Assembly (NCBI GenBank): GCA_029582155.1
Contig: CM055901.1
Coordinates: 52,891,206 to 52,955,205, forward strand
Source: Panopea generosa
Taxonomy: Eukaryota; Mollusca; Bivalvia; Adapedonta; Hiatellidae
Direction of reading: 5' to 3'
Length of the DNA: 64,000 bases
The notes below the pieces were generated by a model. It ran no database searches. It was not told the origin of the DNA and worked only from the letters and a program-made list of their open reading frames with translations. Shown piece by piece: positions 36,411 to 48,990 of the stretch (positions are counted from its first letter, which is position 1; every line of letters begins with the position of its first letter). A program made the translations under genes and the position numbers.

Positions 36411-38904
36411 CATTTGAAGTGGCACTCATTTTATTAAAAAGCTTGAAGAAGAATATATTTGTTTCTAGAAATAGATTTTAAGTGTGTTTTTTTTCTTTCT
36501 TTTTCTGAATTATCTCCTTTTTAATTATTATTTTTCTTTTAGATTAATTGCAATAAAATTTTGGATTGGATTTTTAATCTTGAGCTTTTAAAGTTGGGGT
36601 TCCTTGAAGGAACTGTTATTTTGAGATTATTTTTACCAGTTTCACTATTTTAATTTTGTTCTGTTATTCTTCTATTTTTTGTTTAATTGTATACTAAATT
36701 ACATTTAAAAGTAAATCTGTACTATTTTAATTTAATTTATAAAGGCAAGTTAAAAATCAAATTATTTCCCTTTATTGATTAAAAAAAAAAATGAAATTCT
36801 ATTCAGTATTTGGTATTTATAGCACAAAAAAAGTGTTGAAAAATTGTTTCCCAATAAATAATTATATTTTAAATCCACTGAACTGTGTTTCTGAACAAAT
36901 TGTTTAACTAAATTTTTTTCAATATATTTGAAGAAATTTCAGTAAATTTTGATTTTTAAAGAAAACAGTTTTTCTACATTTTACTCATTGTTGAAAACAG
37001 AACTAAAGATCATTGTTTTAACTTTCGTATCTATTTTGAATATTTTTTATGATATTTCTGAGGTTAGCTATTTTTATCAAGTAAGATCTTAGTATCATTT
37101 TTCGACATTTAACAAATATTTTTCAATGACTGTGAACAACTTTATTCATGACAATTGTTTGAAATTAAAAACAATGTTTTTTTCTAAAATCTAAAAGTAA
37201 AACAAATATAATATGTGTATACATATAGTATGTGGAAGCACTTAGTTTATTAGTTGTTTGCAAATATCTTGACTACATATGACAACACGAATGTTTTTAT
37301 TATGTGCAGATGCCAGTATATTTATGGTCATAAAAGTCAACATACCACGAAAGACCATCTCAATTCGAAAGTTTAAAAAAAAAATGCCAAAATTTCCAAA
37401 TATTCAGATCTTTCGATTTTTGGAAACCTCAAGAAAGACTTTAATTGATAGATATATTAAAAAAAAACAATTGACATGATTTAAGTATAAATTATAAAAT
37501 TTGATATTAATGAAGATGCATTTAATACACTGATGAAAATTTATTTAAAATGGGCTCTGCTTTAATAAAAAAATATTCTGTTTATTCTTTTTATCGAACT
37601 GCAAATTATATATTTCTTTTTTTAAAATTTATGGTTTCGAACCAAGGTCTTTTTAATATATTATATAAGAATATTATTATAAATGCTAAGTTTGTTACAA
37701 GTGAATGTTTGGTTCTTTGTCAGACATGGTTGCACTGTTGAACTTCTATTGACGTTATGGCGCCTAAACGTCGATCGTTGTACAATGATGCCGTTTCGAT
37801 TGATGATTGAAATAAATGAATAAGTCTGAAATTTTGAAATTTTGAGTTATTTATAGAAACAAATTTCTTCAAAAGAGTTTATTTCAGTTGATAATAGTTT
37901 TGATATGTAGATATGACCTTTGGATAACATGACCTTTGGATAACACAATATCATACTTATTTTTTGTATTTATTTTTAAAATTATCACATCAAAAATTAT
38001 ACATATAATTTACATCATTATCCTGCATTAGGATTTGATTGTTAAATGTTTCATCATTATTATTAAAATAAATTTGTTTAGATTAAGTTTGAAAATTTGG
38101 GAACAATTTTTAAAGAAATTGAAGATATTTCTGAATATTATTCATGAAAGATCAGTCAACTTTCCTTACTGCTAATAAAAACACAGCTTACCCTTGTAAC
38201 ACATGCATCTAACATGCGTAATATAACACAGATCTAACATGCAAGCTTGCGTTGCTAGGTGCGGATTCAGAATCTATATGACCTACATATAAACTATATG
38301 ACCTATATGAACATATCGACTTATATGACCTATATATACATATCGACTTATGTGACCTATATATACAAATTACTTCTATAAATCATATATACAGATAGAC
38401 ATCTGACCTATATTTAAAGACGAATCTATTTGACTTGCGACCTTTGTACTTTTAAAGACTGCATGCTCTGATTCCAAACCTCTTCTCACTTAATTATTAA
38501 TTAACCAAAGGAAAGTTGACAGATGATTTAACATTCAAAATACAATACTCATGAAAACAATTATTTTAATGGAACTGGAAAACAATTTAAATAATGTAAA
38601 ATAAATAAATATGTATTTTTGATATACATGGAATTTTTTTATTATCAAATTATAAAGAAATGCCCATGTGCATACAAAATGTTTTATGATTGTAATAAAG
38701 AAACTGGTTTAAGTTTTGCATAGTTTTTTGTATTTTTTATATTAAAAAAATTGTTTGTATATTTTGAAAATAATCTAAAATCTTTTTGCTTTTGAGAAAG
38801 TAAAACAATACTTTTATTTGGAAATGATACAGATTAATACTGAAGAATTTTGAATATTATTGAATTTTGGACACATATATCAAGTATTTTTTTTCTTAAG
38901 TTTC
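36411..38904. other. AT-rich DNA, possible LINE 3' end near 37740-37830
   Basis: Very AT-rich with no supported gene. At 37740-37830 the phrase GACGTTATGGCGCCTAAACG, then TCGTTGTACAATGATGCCG and an AATAAATGAATAA end, looks like the 3' end of a non-LTR element. A weaker relative (GTGTACAATACCGTTTCGACG ... AATAAATG) occurs near 44700-44760. Both are tentative. ORFs at 37279 and 37550 are not recognised. Confidence 0.35.
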
Positions 38905-39072
38905 ATTATGTCTCATTATCATTTGTCGCTCACAGCTGATTCAAGTGGGAAAGTTATCAGTTACTTGCATTGGGTGTGGTCGAGTACTGGTTAACCTTTC
39001 AGGATCCCAGAAAACTGGTTATGTTAACTCCTTGATGCAATAAAAATGATGCTAAATATTCAATCAATCATT
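38905..39072 (+). mobile_element. SINE family A, head missing
   Basis: Plus-strand family A body (CATTATGTCTCATTATCATT, CTGATTCAAGTGGGAAAG, GGTTAACCTTTCAGGATCCC) ending AAATATTCAATCAATCA. A short internal deletion removes part of the GGTTAGGTTAACTGATC segment. No clear target-site duplication was found. Confidence 0.8.
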
Positions 39073-39667
39073 TTGAAAGAAGTCCAGTCAAAAATGCATA
39101 TAAATAGTAGTCTCAATTTGACAATGAGGCTGTATTTGACCTTGACCTTTGTTATTCATTTACTCTTCAATATAGAGTTAATTTTAGCCACTACATTTAT
39201 TTGGAATTAACATATATAGTTGTCTAATATATTGGTGATGTTTGCAATAAAGTATTGAATATGGATAAAATATTGTTTTGATTATTTATTTATTGGGAAT
39301 TATTCTATCATTGCTTTGTGTTTTATTTATCCTGATTATTATGTCTTGGTTTTATTTGAAATAAAATGGAATGTTGTTTGTTTGTTTTTCTTTCCATCCT
39401 GTAAATATGAATGTTCTGAGAATTATTTTTTGTTTTATATAATTATTTTTTTTTAATTTCATAAAATTTGAGTTGTCTTTTTAGTCTGATAATAATAAAT
39501 TAGATAATCATTTATTTATTTTTTGTACTTGTATTATTTTATTCTATTAAATTTATTATGACATTAAATTATTTTTTTAATTCTATTTTTTATATTTAAT
39601 ATCCATCATACACAAAGTTTAATATTTTTATATTAAATTATTTTATTTATAATTTAATAATTAATCA
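39073..39667. other. AT-rich DNA before tandem arrays
   Basis: Highly AT-rich with poly-T and TTTATTT runs, and no ORF. It borders the C/T-rich array without a transitional element. Confidence 0.5.
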
Positions 39668-41700
39668 TCACTCTACCCAACCCTATCTTACCATACCCTG
39701 CCCTTCCCTATCCTATCCCACTCCACACCACATCAACCTACTATACTACTTACTCTGCCAATGCCACCCTACTCTACTACTTGCTCTACCCACCCATCCT
39801 ACTCTGATTCTTACTCTACCCACCCACCCTACTCTACTACTTGCTCTACCCACCCACCCTACACTCATACTTACTCTACCCACCCATCCTACTCTGCTAC
39901 TTACTCTACCCACCTACCCTACTCTGCTACTTACTCTACTCACCCACCCTACTCTACTATTTGCTCTACCCACCCACCCTACTCTACTATTTGCTCTACC
40001 CACCCATCCTACTCTGATTCTTACTCTACCCACCCACCCTACTCTACTACTTGCTCTACCCACCCACCCTACTCTCATACTCACTCTACCCACCCATCCT
40101 ATTCTGCTACTTACTCTACCCACCTACCCTACTCTGCTACTTACACTACCCAGCCATCCTATTCTGCTACTTGCTCTACCCACCTACCCTACTCTGCTAC
40201 TTACTCTACTCACCCACCCTACTCTACTATTTGCTCTACCCACCCACCCTACTCTACTATTTGCTCTACCCACCCATCCTACTCTGATTCTTACTCTACC
40301 CACCCACCCTACTCTACTACTTGCTCTACCCACCCACCCTACTCTCATACTTACTCTACCCACCCATCCTATTCTGCTACTTACTCTACCCACCTACCCT
40401 ACTCTGCTACTTACTCTACCCACCCATCCTACACTCCTTACTCTACCCAACCACCTTTAGTTCTTACTCTACCCATCCATCCTTCTCTGCTTCTACCCAC
40501 CAATCCTACTCTGCTACTAACTTTACCCACCACCCTACTCTGCTACTTACTCTACCCACCCATCCCCCACCCTACTTTACTACTTGCTCTACCCATCCAA
40601 CCATCCTACTCTGCTATTTACTTTACCCACGCACCCTACTCTGATACTTATCCTACTCACGCACCCTACTCTGCTACTTAATCTACCCACCCACCCTACT
40701 CTGCTACTTACTCTACCCATCCACCCTACACTCATACTTAATCTACCTACCCACCCTACTCTGATACTTACTCTACCCACGCACCCTACTCTGCTACTTA
40801 CTATACCCACCCACCCTACTCTGATACTTACTCTACCGACGCACCCTACTCTGCTACTTACTCTACCACCCACCCTACTCTGCTACTTACTCTACCCACC
40901 CATCCTACTCTGCTTCTACCTACCCATCCTACTCTGTTACTTATTCTACCCACCCTCTACTCTGCTACTTACTCTACCCACCCTCTACTCTGCTACTTAC
41001 TCTACCCACCACCCTACTCTGCTACTTACTCTACCCACCACCCTACTCTGCTGCTTACTCTACCCACCACCCTACTCTGCTACTTACACTACCCAGCCAT
41101 CCCCCACCCTACACTACTACTTACTCTACCCACGCACCCTACTCTGCTACTTACTCTACCCACCCATCCTACTCTGCTTCTACCTACCCATCCTACTCTG
41201 TTACTTACTCTACCCACCCTCTACTCTGCTACTTACTCTACCCACCACCCTACTCTGCTACTTACACTACCCAGCCATCCTCACCCTACTCTATACTTGC
41301 TCTACCCACCCTACTCTGATACTTACTCTATCCACCCATCCTACTCTACCCACCCACCCAACTCCACTTCTTGCTCTACCCATCCACCCTACTCTACTAC
41401 TTGCTCTACCCACCCACCATACTCTACTACTTACACTACCGACCCATCCTACTCTGTTACTTTCTCAACCCACCCACCCAGCCTACAACCCTTCTTACTT
41501 TACCCACCAACCTACTCTGCTACTTTACCTACCCACCCTACTCTGCTACTTACTCTACCCACCCCACCTTACACTCCTACTTTCTCTACCCACCCATCTT
41601 ACTCTACCCACCCATCCTCCTGTTAATTACTTTACCAACCCACCCTACACCTACTTTGTCCACCCACCATACTCCGCTACTACCCTCCCCATCCCATCTC
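39668..41700. repeat. 30-bp C/T-rich minisatellite with 270-bp higher-order unit
   Basis: The unit is approximately CTACTTACTCTACCCACCC plus ACCCTACTCTG. In the left half a block of nine units (270 bp) repeats exactly in its variant order: the ORFs at 39914-40123 and 40184-40393 translate identically. The right half (from ~40430) is less regular, with 25-33-bp units. Because 30 is a multiple of three, both strands show ORFs of up to 387 codons (Tyr-Ser-Thr-His-Pro-Pro type). They lack any non-repeat domain and are not called as genes. Confidence 0.97.
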
Positions 41701-41709
41701 CTAATTTAA

Positions 41710-43690
41710 TAAACAAAAATCTAAACATCTTTAATCTCAAAAATTAAAAATCTCAAATTAAAAATATCAAAAAGGAAATATCAAATTAAACATCTGAAAT
41801 AAAATCTCAAATCTATTAACTAAAAAACTCAAAAATGAAATCTCAAAAATAAAATATCAAATTAAAATCTCAAAAATGAAATCTCAAAAATGAAAATAAA
41901 AATAAAAAAAAATCGATGTAAAAAATTTTCAAAAATGAAATCTCAAATTCCAAATCGCAAATTAAACATCTTTAATCTCAAAAATTAAAAATCTCAAATT
42001 AAAAATATCAAAAAGGAAATATCAAATTAAACATCTGAAATAAAATCTCAAATCTATTAACTAAAAAACTCAAAAATGAAATCTCAAAAATAAAATATCA
42101 AATTAAAATCTCAAAAATGAAATCTCAAAAATGAAATCTCAAAAATATAATCTCAAAAATGAAATCTCAAAAATATAATCTCAAAAACAATATCTCAAAA
42201 ATGAAATCTCAAAAATGAAATCTCAAAAATATAATCTCAAAAATAAAATCTCAATTTAAAATCTCAATGAAATCTCAAAAAGAAAAATCTCAAAAATAAA
42301 ATATCAAATTAAAATCTCAAAAATATAATCTAAAAAATGAAATCTCAAAAATACAATCTCAAAAACAATATCTCAAAAATGAAATCTCAAAAATGAAATC
42401 TCAAAAACAAAATCTCAAAAATATAATCTCAAAAACAATATCTCAAAAATATTATCTCAAAAAACAATATTTCAATAACAATATCTCAAAAATGAAATCT
42501 CAAAAATGAAATCTCAAAAATATAATCTCAAAAACAATATCTCAATAACAATATCTCAAAAATGAAATCTCAAAAATGAAATCTCAAAAATATAATCTCA
42601 AAAATAAAATCTCAATTTAAAATCTCAATGAAATCTCAAAAAGAAAAATCTCAAAAATAAAATATCAAATTAAAATCTCAAAAATATAATCTAAAAAATG
42701 AAATCTCAAAAATGAAATCTCAAAAACAAAATCTCAAAAATATAATCTCAAAAACAATATCTCAAAAACAATATCTCAATAACAATATCTCAAAAATGAA
42801 ATCTCAAAAACAAAATCTCAAAAATATAATCTCAAAAACAATATCTCAATAACAATATCTCAAAAATGAAATCTCAAAAATGAAATCTCAAAAACAAAAT
42901 CTCAAAAATATAATCTCAAAAACAATATCTCAAAAATGAAATCTCAAAAATAAAATCTCAAATTATAAAAAATCTCGAAAATGAAATCTCAAAAACAAAA
43001 TCTCAAAAATATAATCTCAAAAACAATATCTCAATAACAATATCTCAAAAATGAAATCTCAAAAACAAAATCTCAAAAATATAATCTCAAAAACAATATC
43101 TCAATAACAATATCTCAAAAATGAAATCTCAAAAATGAAATCTCAAAAACAAAATCTCAAAAATATAATCTCAAAAACAATATCTCAAAAATGAAATCTC
43201 AAAAGTAAAATCTCAAATTATAAAAAATCTCGAAAATGAAATCTCAAAAATGAAATCTCAAAAACAAAATCTCAAAAATATAATCTCAAAAACAATATCT
43301 CAATAACAATATCTCAAAAATGAAATCTCAAAAACAAAATCTCAAAAATATAATCTCAAAAACAATATCTCAATAACAATATCTCAAAAATGAAATCTCA
43401 AAAATGAAATCTCAAAAACAAAATCTCAAAAATATAATCTCAAAAACAATATCTCAAAAATGAAATCTCAAAAATAAAATCTCAAATTATAAAAAATCTC
43501 GAAAATGAAATCTCAAAATTAAAAATCTCAAAAATAAAATATCAAATTATAAAAAATCTCGAAAATGAAATCTCAAAATTAAAAATCTCAAAAATAAAAT
43601 ATCAAATTAAAATCTCAAATTAAAAATCTCAAAAATGAAATCTCAAAAATATGAAATCTCAAAAAATATGAAATCTCAAAAATGAAAATG
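41710..43690. repeat. 14-15-bp A-rich minisatellite with nested higher-order repeats
   Basis: The unit is ATCTCAAAAATGAA with variants ending AAAATATA, AAAACAA or AATTAAA. A block of about 240 bp at 41720 recurs at 41960. The rare phrase CTCAAATTATAAAAAATCTCG occurs near 42958, 43211, 43481 and 43541, showing further 253-270-bp blocks. It begins within ~20 bp of the end of the C/T-rich array. Confidence 0.96.
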
Positions 43691-43909
43691 AAAAAAAAAA
43701 ATCCAAATAAAGTTGTGAAATAAGCATCAATAAAAAGGGAAAAAAATGAAATCTGAAAATTAAGAATATGCATTAAAATGGGGCAAAAATTGAAAAAAAT
43801 AATGATGAGAAATGAGGAGACAACCCAACATAATGCTACAGTAACACATTAAGATTCCAATGGTGATTGTAAGACAGCTCCGGCGTTCCATAGAAAACAT
43901 TTAAGCAAG
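43691..43909. other. Short spacer between arrays
   Basis: A-rich sequence with remnants of the previous array. No gene. Confidence 0.5.
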
Positions 43910-44165
43910 CGGTACTCTCCAAAATAAGGTGTGAACACATACGGGTGATCATTACTCTCCAAATAAAATGGGTGAAAACATCCGAGTGAACATTACTCAC
44001 AAAAAAGATGCGTAAACATTCGAGTGAACATTACTCACAAAAAAGATGCGTAAACATTCGAATGAACATAACTCACAAAAAGGTGTGAACACATCGCAGT
44101 GAACATTACTCACAAAATAAAGTTGTGAACATAACTCGTCAAATAAAGGTGTGAATGTTACTCAC
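43910..44165. repeat. Short array, about 35-40-bp units
   Basis: Six or seven diverged copies of GTGAACATTACTCACAAAA followed by AGATGCGTAAACATTCGA or a GGTGTGAACACATC variant. Confidence 0.88.
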
Positions 44166-44363
44166 TAAAAATACAGCTTCCCAAATAATTTCTTTAAATT
44201 TATCTATAATATTAAATCTTTAGTATTCTTACAATGATCAATCATTTGCATCGTAAACATCAGTGATTTGTATTGCAAATGAACAGCCTACTGTTGTACG
44301 TAATGTCGTTGGTATTTGCGATTTAGAAGCTTTGCATGAGGGTCGTGGCCATTGATCTTTAAT

Positions 44364-44500
44364 ATTATAAGATTGAATTCATTTCTTGTTTTTATGCATG
44401 TGTAAAGAATGTCGAATCACGCACAAATCTGACATAAAGTCTTTTAGACTTTATTTGACATGCATAAAAAACAGAAAAAAATGAATTTACTCCTTATAAT
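44364..44500. mobile_element. 137-bp foldback (MITE-like) element
   Basis: The ends are inverted copies about 38-43 bases long. The left arm starts ATTATAAG, contains GAATTCATTT and ends TTTTTATGCATGT. The right arm is its complement, with ACATGCATAAAAAACAG and AATGAATT, and ends CTTATAAT. Between the arms is a ~55-bp loop with an inner palindrome AAGTCTTTTAGACTT. This is the form of a small non-autonomous DNA transposon. A miRNA-like hairpin is the other possibility but the arms have several bulges. No clear target-site duplication is visible apart from flanking AT-rich sequence. Confidence 0.65.
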
Positions 44501-44984
44501 TCCAATTCTGACGATTATATTTAATTTGAAAAGTGAATGAAAAAAATACGATATATAACACGTGTGGTACCGGAATGTTGTTTGTTGGAATTGCCTTTCG
44601 TAAGTGTTGTTTCATAAGTTAAGAATGCGATGAAGCATTATGATTCATACATCAACTTCTGTATTGGCCTCCGTGTAAGTGGTTATTTATATGATTTATC
44701 GGACTCGTGTACAATACCGTTTCGACGATGTTTAATTTTGCTAAGCATAATAAATGTGTATAAAAAATAAATCAATTTTTGAAAAGCGAATTATGTCATT
44801 CCCAGACGTCGAACCCGATATCAAAGCCAGCAATTTTTGTTTATTACAAACACAAAAACCAGAGTCAACAAAGTCAAATCCCCGATATTTGCCTTTTTGT
44901 ATACATATAAGGTTATAAAGAATCGTGTTATAAGGAATTGTCAGATATAGGCATGTTTGGATAGATTGTTGGTGGTGATAGCAG
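44501..44984. other. DNA without recognisable gene
   Basis: Contains a possible LINE-like 3' end around 44700-44760 (see the entry at 36411-38904). Nothing else supported. Confidence 0.45.
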
Positions 44985-45408
44985 GGATTTGTTAGTAAAT
45001 ATGATAGCGGGGATAGTAGGTTAGTGATGATGAAAGCAGGGATATGTTAGTGAAGATATAGCGGGGCTAGATTGTTGGTGGTGATAGCAGGGATTTGTTA
45101 GTGATGATGATAGCTGGTATATGTCATTGATGATAATAGCGGGGATATGTTGTTGATGATAGCGGGAATATGCTGTTGATGATGATAGCATAATTTTGTT
45201 AGTTATGATGATAGCACGGATATGTTAGTGATGATGATAACGGGGATAGGCTAGTGATGATGATAGTAGGGATATGTTGATGATGGTGATGGCGGGGGAT
45301 ATGTTAGTGATGATGATAGCGGGAATATGCTGTTGATGATGAAAGTGGGGATATGTTAGTGATGATAATAACGGGGACATGTTGTTGATGATGATAGCTG
45401 GTTTATGC
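44985..45408. repeat. 27-30-bp minisatellite
   Basis: Units of the type GTTAGTGATGATGATAGCGG plus GGATAT, with GTTGTTGATGATGATAGC variants and internal (GAT)n expansion. About fifteen units. Ends at the TG/G run. Confidence 0.92.
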
Positions 45409-45409
45409 T

Positions 45410-45455
<46 letters not shown>
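45409..45455. repeat. (TG)n followed by a 32-base G run
   Basis: About seven TG repeats (to 45423), then 32 consecutive G (45424-45455), then AGAGAGGGGGCGG. A run this long can form quadruplex structures and is prone to miscounting by any sequencing method. Confidence 0.95.
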
Positions 45456-45456
<1 letters not shown>

Positions 45457-46316
45457 GAGAGGGGGCGGTGGACATGGAGTTACAATTTGGCTCGTAGTGC
45501 ATGATGATTTGATGACGCTACAAATGATTTATAATTGGTCTTTGTGAATAACGTTTACTTATTTGACGTTTTTTTATGACATTTGTTAAATCGCAAGTTT
45601 TACATTTGTAACAACAATTTTTCAAATATGTGGAATGGCTTTATATATGTTATAGTCTGCTCTCCCGAATTGGTTTTGAATGACGTCACAGTTTAGTTAA
45701 GCGTTCAATTGCTATGATTTGTGGGACAGGTTTAGAATTCCATGTTTTTTTCATTGGTGGTTAACAGACCTGATTCGGGGCGTATCAGGATCTGGCATAG
45801 ACTACATTTGTGACAATTTTTACGTATGTATTTTCACAATTGTGTTTTGCTTCGTTTTTAAAAATGTTTCTGCCACATCAATTTTGTTAGCTTGAGATAT
45901 TAGTCCAAACGCTGCCACAATGGAATATCATACCGCTATTGTATTTATTAAATGTTATACCAACACCCAGGCACACTGAACTGACAACGGGCCGACTGGA
46001 CATGTTTTTAAATGCTGAGCGCCAAGTAAGGAATATTCAAATGCCATTATTGAAGTCTTTGAAATGACCCGATCGGTGAACAGACCCCCGACCATTCGCA
46101 TCAGAGGCGAACGTTTAACCTCTAGACATTGACAAAGAATACGGAATTGTAAAAGAAGAGAATTTCTATAAAAGCATCCATTATTATATTATATATGCTG
46201 AAAATAACCTTAGGACATAAAAATCCCCGGTTCTTATTAACAGTTCCCATAAGCTCTGAGCTTACTTTCCAGTCATGTTAAACTAAGTTAATATAAACCG
46301 TACGACCAGATACATT

Positions 46317-46317
<1 letters not shown>
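45456..46317. other. Unique segment between G32 and C41 runs
   Basis: 862 bp without an ORF above 60 codons. Base composition is closer to balanced than the flanks. It is bounded on the left by 32 G and on the right by 41 C, which are inverted complements of each other. No gene or element recognised. Confidence 0.55.

Positions 46318-46358
<41 letters not shown>
46318..46358. repeat. 41-base C run
   Basis: Forty-one consecutive C, the complement of the G run 0.86 kb to the left. Its true length is uncertain. Confidence 0.9.
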
Positions 46359-46360
<2 letters not shown>

Positions 46361-46520
46361 ATAGTAAGACTATCTTTTGTAAAAGCAAAGTGGTCTTAAT
46401 AGTGGCTAGGTGTTATTGTATTGTTAAATCCCAATCTTTAAAAGTTGTTCTCAATAAATAGCTTACTAATGTCATGCTATAATGGACATTCTCACATAAC
46501 ATACTGGTTAAAGTGTAAGC

Positions 46521-46705
46521 AGGGAGGTAGTCTAATGGATAGAGTGTTGGCCACTCACGCCAGATGTTATGGGTTCGATCCCCCTGTCTACCCGGTGCCT
46601 CTCATAAAACAACACTCAGTACTGGTTCTACCCAGGAAGCGGACTCGAGAGCGGTTCATATAAGCTCTGATCGCAATCGAGCTAAAATGAATAAGTATAA
46701 ACCAA
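46521..46705 (+). mobile_element. SINE family C, tRNA-derived
   Basis: The head carries box A TAGTCTAATGGATAGAG and an exact box B GGTTCGATCCCCC, in tRNA-like spacing, with GGGAGG...CTACCC partial arm pairing. The body reads ACTCAGTACTGGTTCTACCC, AGGAAGCGGACTCGAGAG and ends GAGCTAAAATGAATAAGTAT. It shares no sequence with families A or B. No clear target-site duplication seen. Overlapping ORFs at 46445-46746 are by-products. Confidence 0.75.
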
Positions 46706-48683
46706 AAGCGTGGTCTGTTATAAAATGTGATAGGATCCATTGCTGAGCTAAATAAAAACATCAGCGTAAAACTAAGCTGAACTAAATCAAAACATCAGCT
46801 TAAAACTAGTTGATATACCGTCTTTCTCTATATTAAGTTAGCTCTCGCATTAACGACTCTCGAGCGTAATTGCTTTCAAACGGAAATAGTGTTATTAATG
46901 TTATTTTTGCTGAAAATCAAAATAACTGGATATAATTGTCATGACTATGGGGCATGATCACTAATCAAACTGTAGAATGCTTCAACTAATGCGGGCAATG
47001 AAGCAAAAACTTACTCTTGGAAAAGTGTTTATCACAAAATTATTTTACCTAAAAATTACCATTGATATGAATTAACAACACTTCGTGTGGCATTTAAGGT
47101 TATTTTATAGAATTAAGATATTCACTTGTGAGATTAAAATGGATATTATGTCTCGAAGAGAAAAAAATGTGTAATTACTCAAACTTGTTCTATAAGTGAC
47201 AACCAAAAATGATTGCACTGCTGAAATAACTATCACCAGATCGTGCTCTTACGCCTGTAACTTTAAGTTTTTAAACATTATAAAAACACTAACAGACAAA
47301 ATTAGCTCATATCAAAACAGGATTTAAATGTTAATGTTAATGTGTAGTCGAAAATAGTTCTAAGCATAAAAATATTATCTGAAGAAAGGTTTATGGTATG
47401 TTGCATGCGTAATAGATTTGATCACTAAATCAAGTTATTTCTCTCTGTGCATGGGCAAGCGTAACATCAAATATGAAAATACTTTTCGTTTTTATACGAT
47501 TTTTAAGGACGCACGCACATAACAAACACGAGACTTTATGTATGCAAACACACACATATTCACAAAACGTCATTCGGAAGTAAGCCCACAAGCACACGTA
47601 AACAGAATAATAAAGCCCATATATTCACAAAAATAAAACAGTCTTTTAGTTTTTAAGCAACATTTCCGAACCAAATGCTTGTCACAAACAATTAGCTAAA
47701 TATATTTTATTTATTGTATTTTATGAGGTCACAAAACACCCTATTCGCCACTGAAGATTGAGGTTTGCACGGTAACCAGAAACATATTTCAGCTTACAGT
47801 ACACACATAACAGAAACTAAGTGTAACTTAGAAATGTTCATTGGATCATAAACTAAATACAGCTTATAAATGTATACATGAGCATTAAACAGACACTTAG
47901 TTGCGAATCCTCATCCACAACGCAACGCCGTTACAGATTCATTTGATCTCACCCCTGGAGCCGCCGAGATTACATGGTCGCACTGTGATTCATTGTATAT
48001 TCTGCAGCATGTAAAAACGAACAGCGTTTGCAGTGTTTTCCCTGTTGTCTTTGTTGCGTATTTGTTTGGCCTGAAAACAATGGCCTCCTCTGAAAGCAGG
48101 ACATTATGTATATTTTGACTCGTAGCTTTCATGTAAATTCGGGATACTTAAACCAGAAGCGAATGCACCATTCCATTATTCGACAGAAAGGAACGTCTTT
48201 AAAGAGGTTGAAGTGACGGCAGAAGATCCGGTATAAGGAAATATTTTGACCCCACAGAATAATGACCACCGGTCGTTATTTTATAGAAAAAAACAAACTC
48301 CCCGGTCAACATTTTATATAGTATAATGACTCCCCAGTCATAATATTATGACCCCACCCACATGAATTAAAATAACCACAATTGCAATATATATTTATTT
48401 GCTGATAATACAGCAACGTCCTGCCAGGTAACGTTACATTAAATTTTATAACAAAGTACAAAACAAAACTGTTGGCGATTGAGCTGTACATGCATCGTAT
48501 TTACCTACTCTGTATTTACGGTTTCTTTTGTATCGTAGTGTCACTTGCCTTAAAATACATGTTTTGCTATCTTCCATAAATATGCTTAACATAACTATAT
48601 AAATGCACAATTAAATACATAAAGTCACAGTGTGGTTATCGATTGCTGTGTACGCTATTAAAGTAAAATTGACACGAAAAAGT
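46706..48683. other. DNA without recognisable gene
   Basis: No supported gene. Near 48260-48350 the phrase AATGACC...GGTCATAATATTATGACCCC recurs in short form, probably part of a dispersed repeat. The minus-strand ORF at 47911-48132 has no recognised domain. Confidence 0.45.
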
Positions 48684-48760
48684 TGCGGTGGTGTAGCGGT
48701 GAGCATAGTGGAATGGTAATCAAAAGCTCAGTGTCCGATCCCCGGATGCGCCAGACTTTA
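48684..48760 (+). mobile_element. tRNA-like sequence (SINE head or tRNA pseudogene)
   Basis: Box A TGGTGTAGCGGTGAGC fits the consensus. A degenerate box B, GTCCGATCCCCGG, lies at the right distance. The acceptor arms do not pair and the anticodon arm is weak, so a working tRNA gene is unlikely. Confidence 0.45.
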
Positions 48761-48796
48761 TATTCGTGCTTTACAGTTTTAACTTTAAATAATAAA

Positions 48797-48990
48797 TTAT
48801 GGTTTGTTCGAGCCCCGTGGGGACTTCGACCATATAGCTCTTAAACGTGATAAAGTTGGCAATTTCTTACGGAGGAAAGGGGTCTGATTCTGGTAAGAAA
48901 CCCAGAAACGATGGTTAGGCAAACTGCTCGCTTGTATATGACTGAAAGATTGTTGACAAACGGGCGTTAAACTCCTCACAAACAAATAAA
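48797..48990 (+). mobile_element. SINE family B, 5'-truncated
   Basis: Starts in box B (TTGTTCGAGCCCCGTGGGG). It continues with CGACCATATAGCTC, AAGTTGGCAATTTCTTACGG and AACGATGGTTAGGCAAACTG, then the shared tail TATGACTGAAAGATTGTTGA-CAAACGGGCGTTAAACTCC, and finishes in (AAACAAA)n. The full-length relative is at 55541-55714. Confidence 0.82.

Noticed and set aside
39761-41747. Long plus-strand ORFs (306 and 387 codons) rich in Tyr, Ser, Thr, His and Pro
   Set aside because: They lie wholly within the 30-bp array. The unit length is a multiple of three and lacks stops in several frames on both strands, so length alone means nothing. No non-repeat domain or splice context.
47911-48132. 73-codon minus-strand ORF
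   Set aside because: Short, unrecognised, no neighbouring exon signals.
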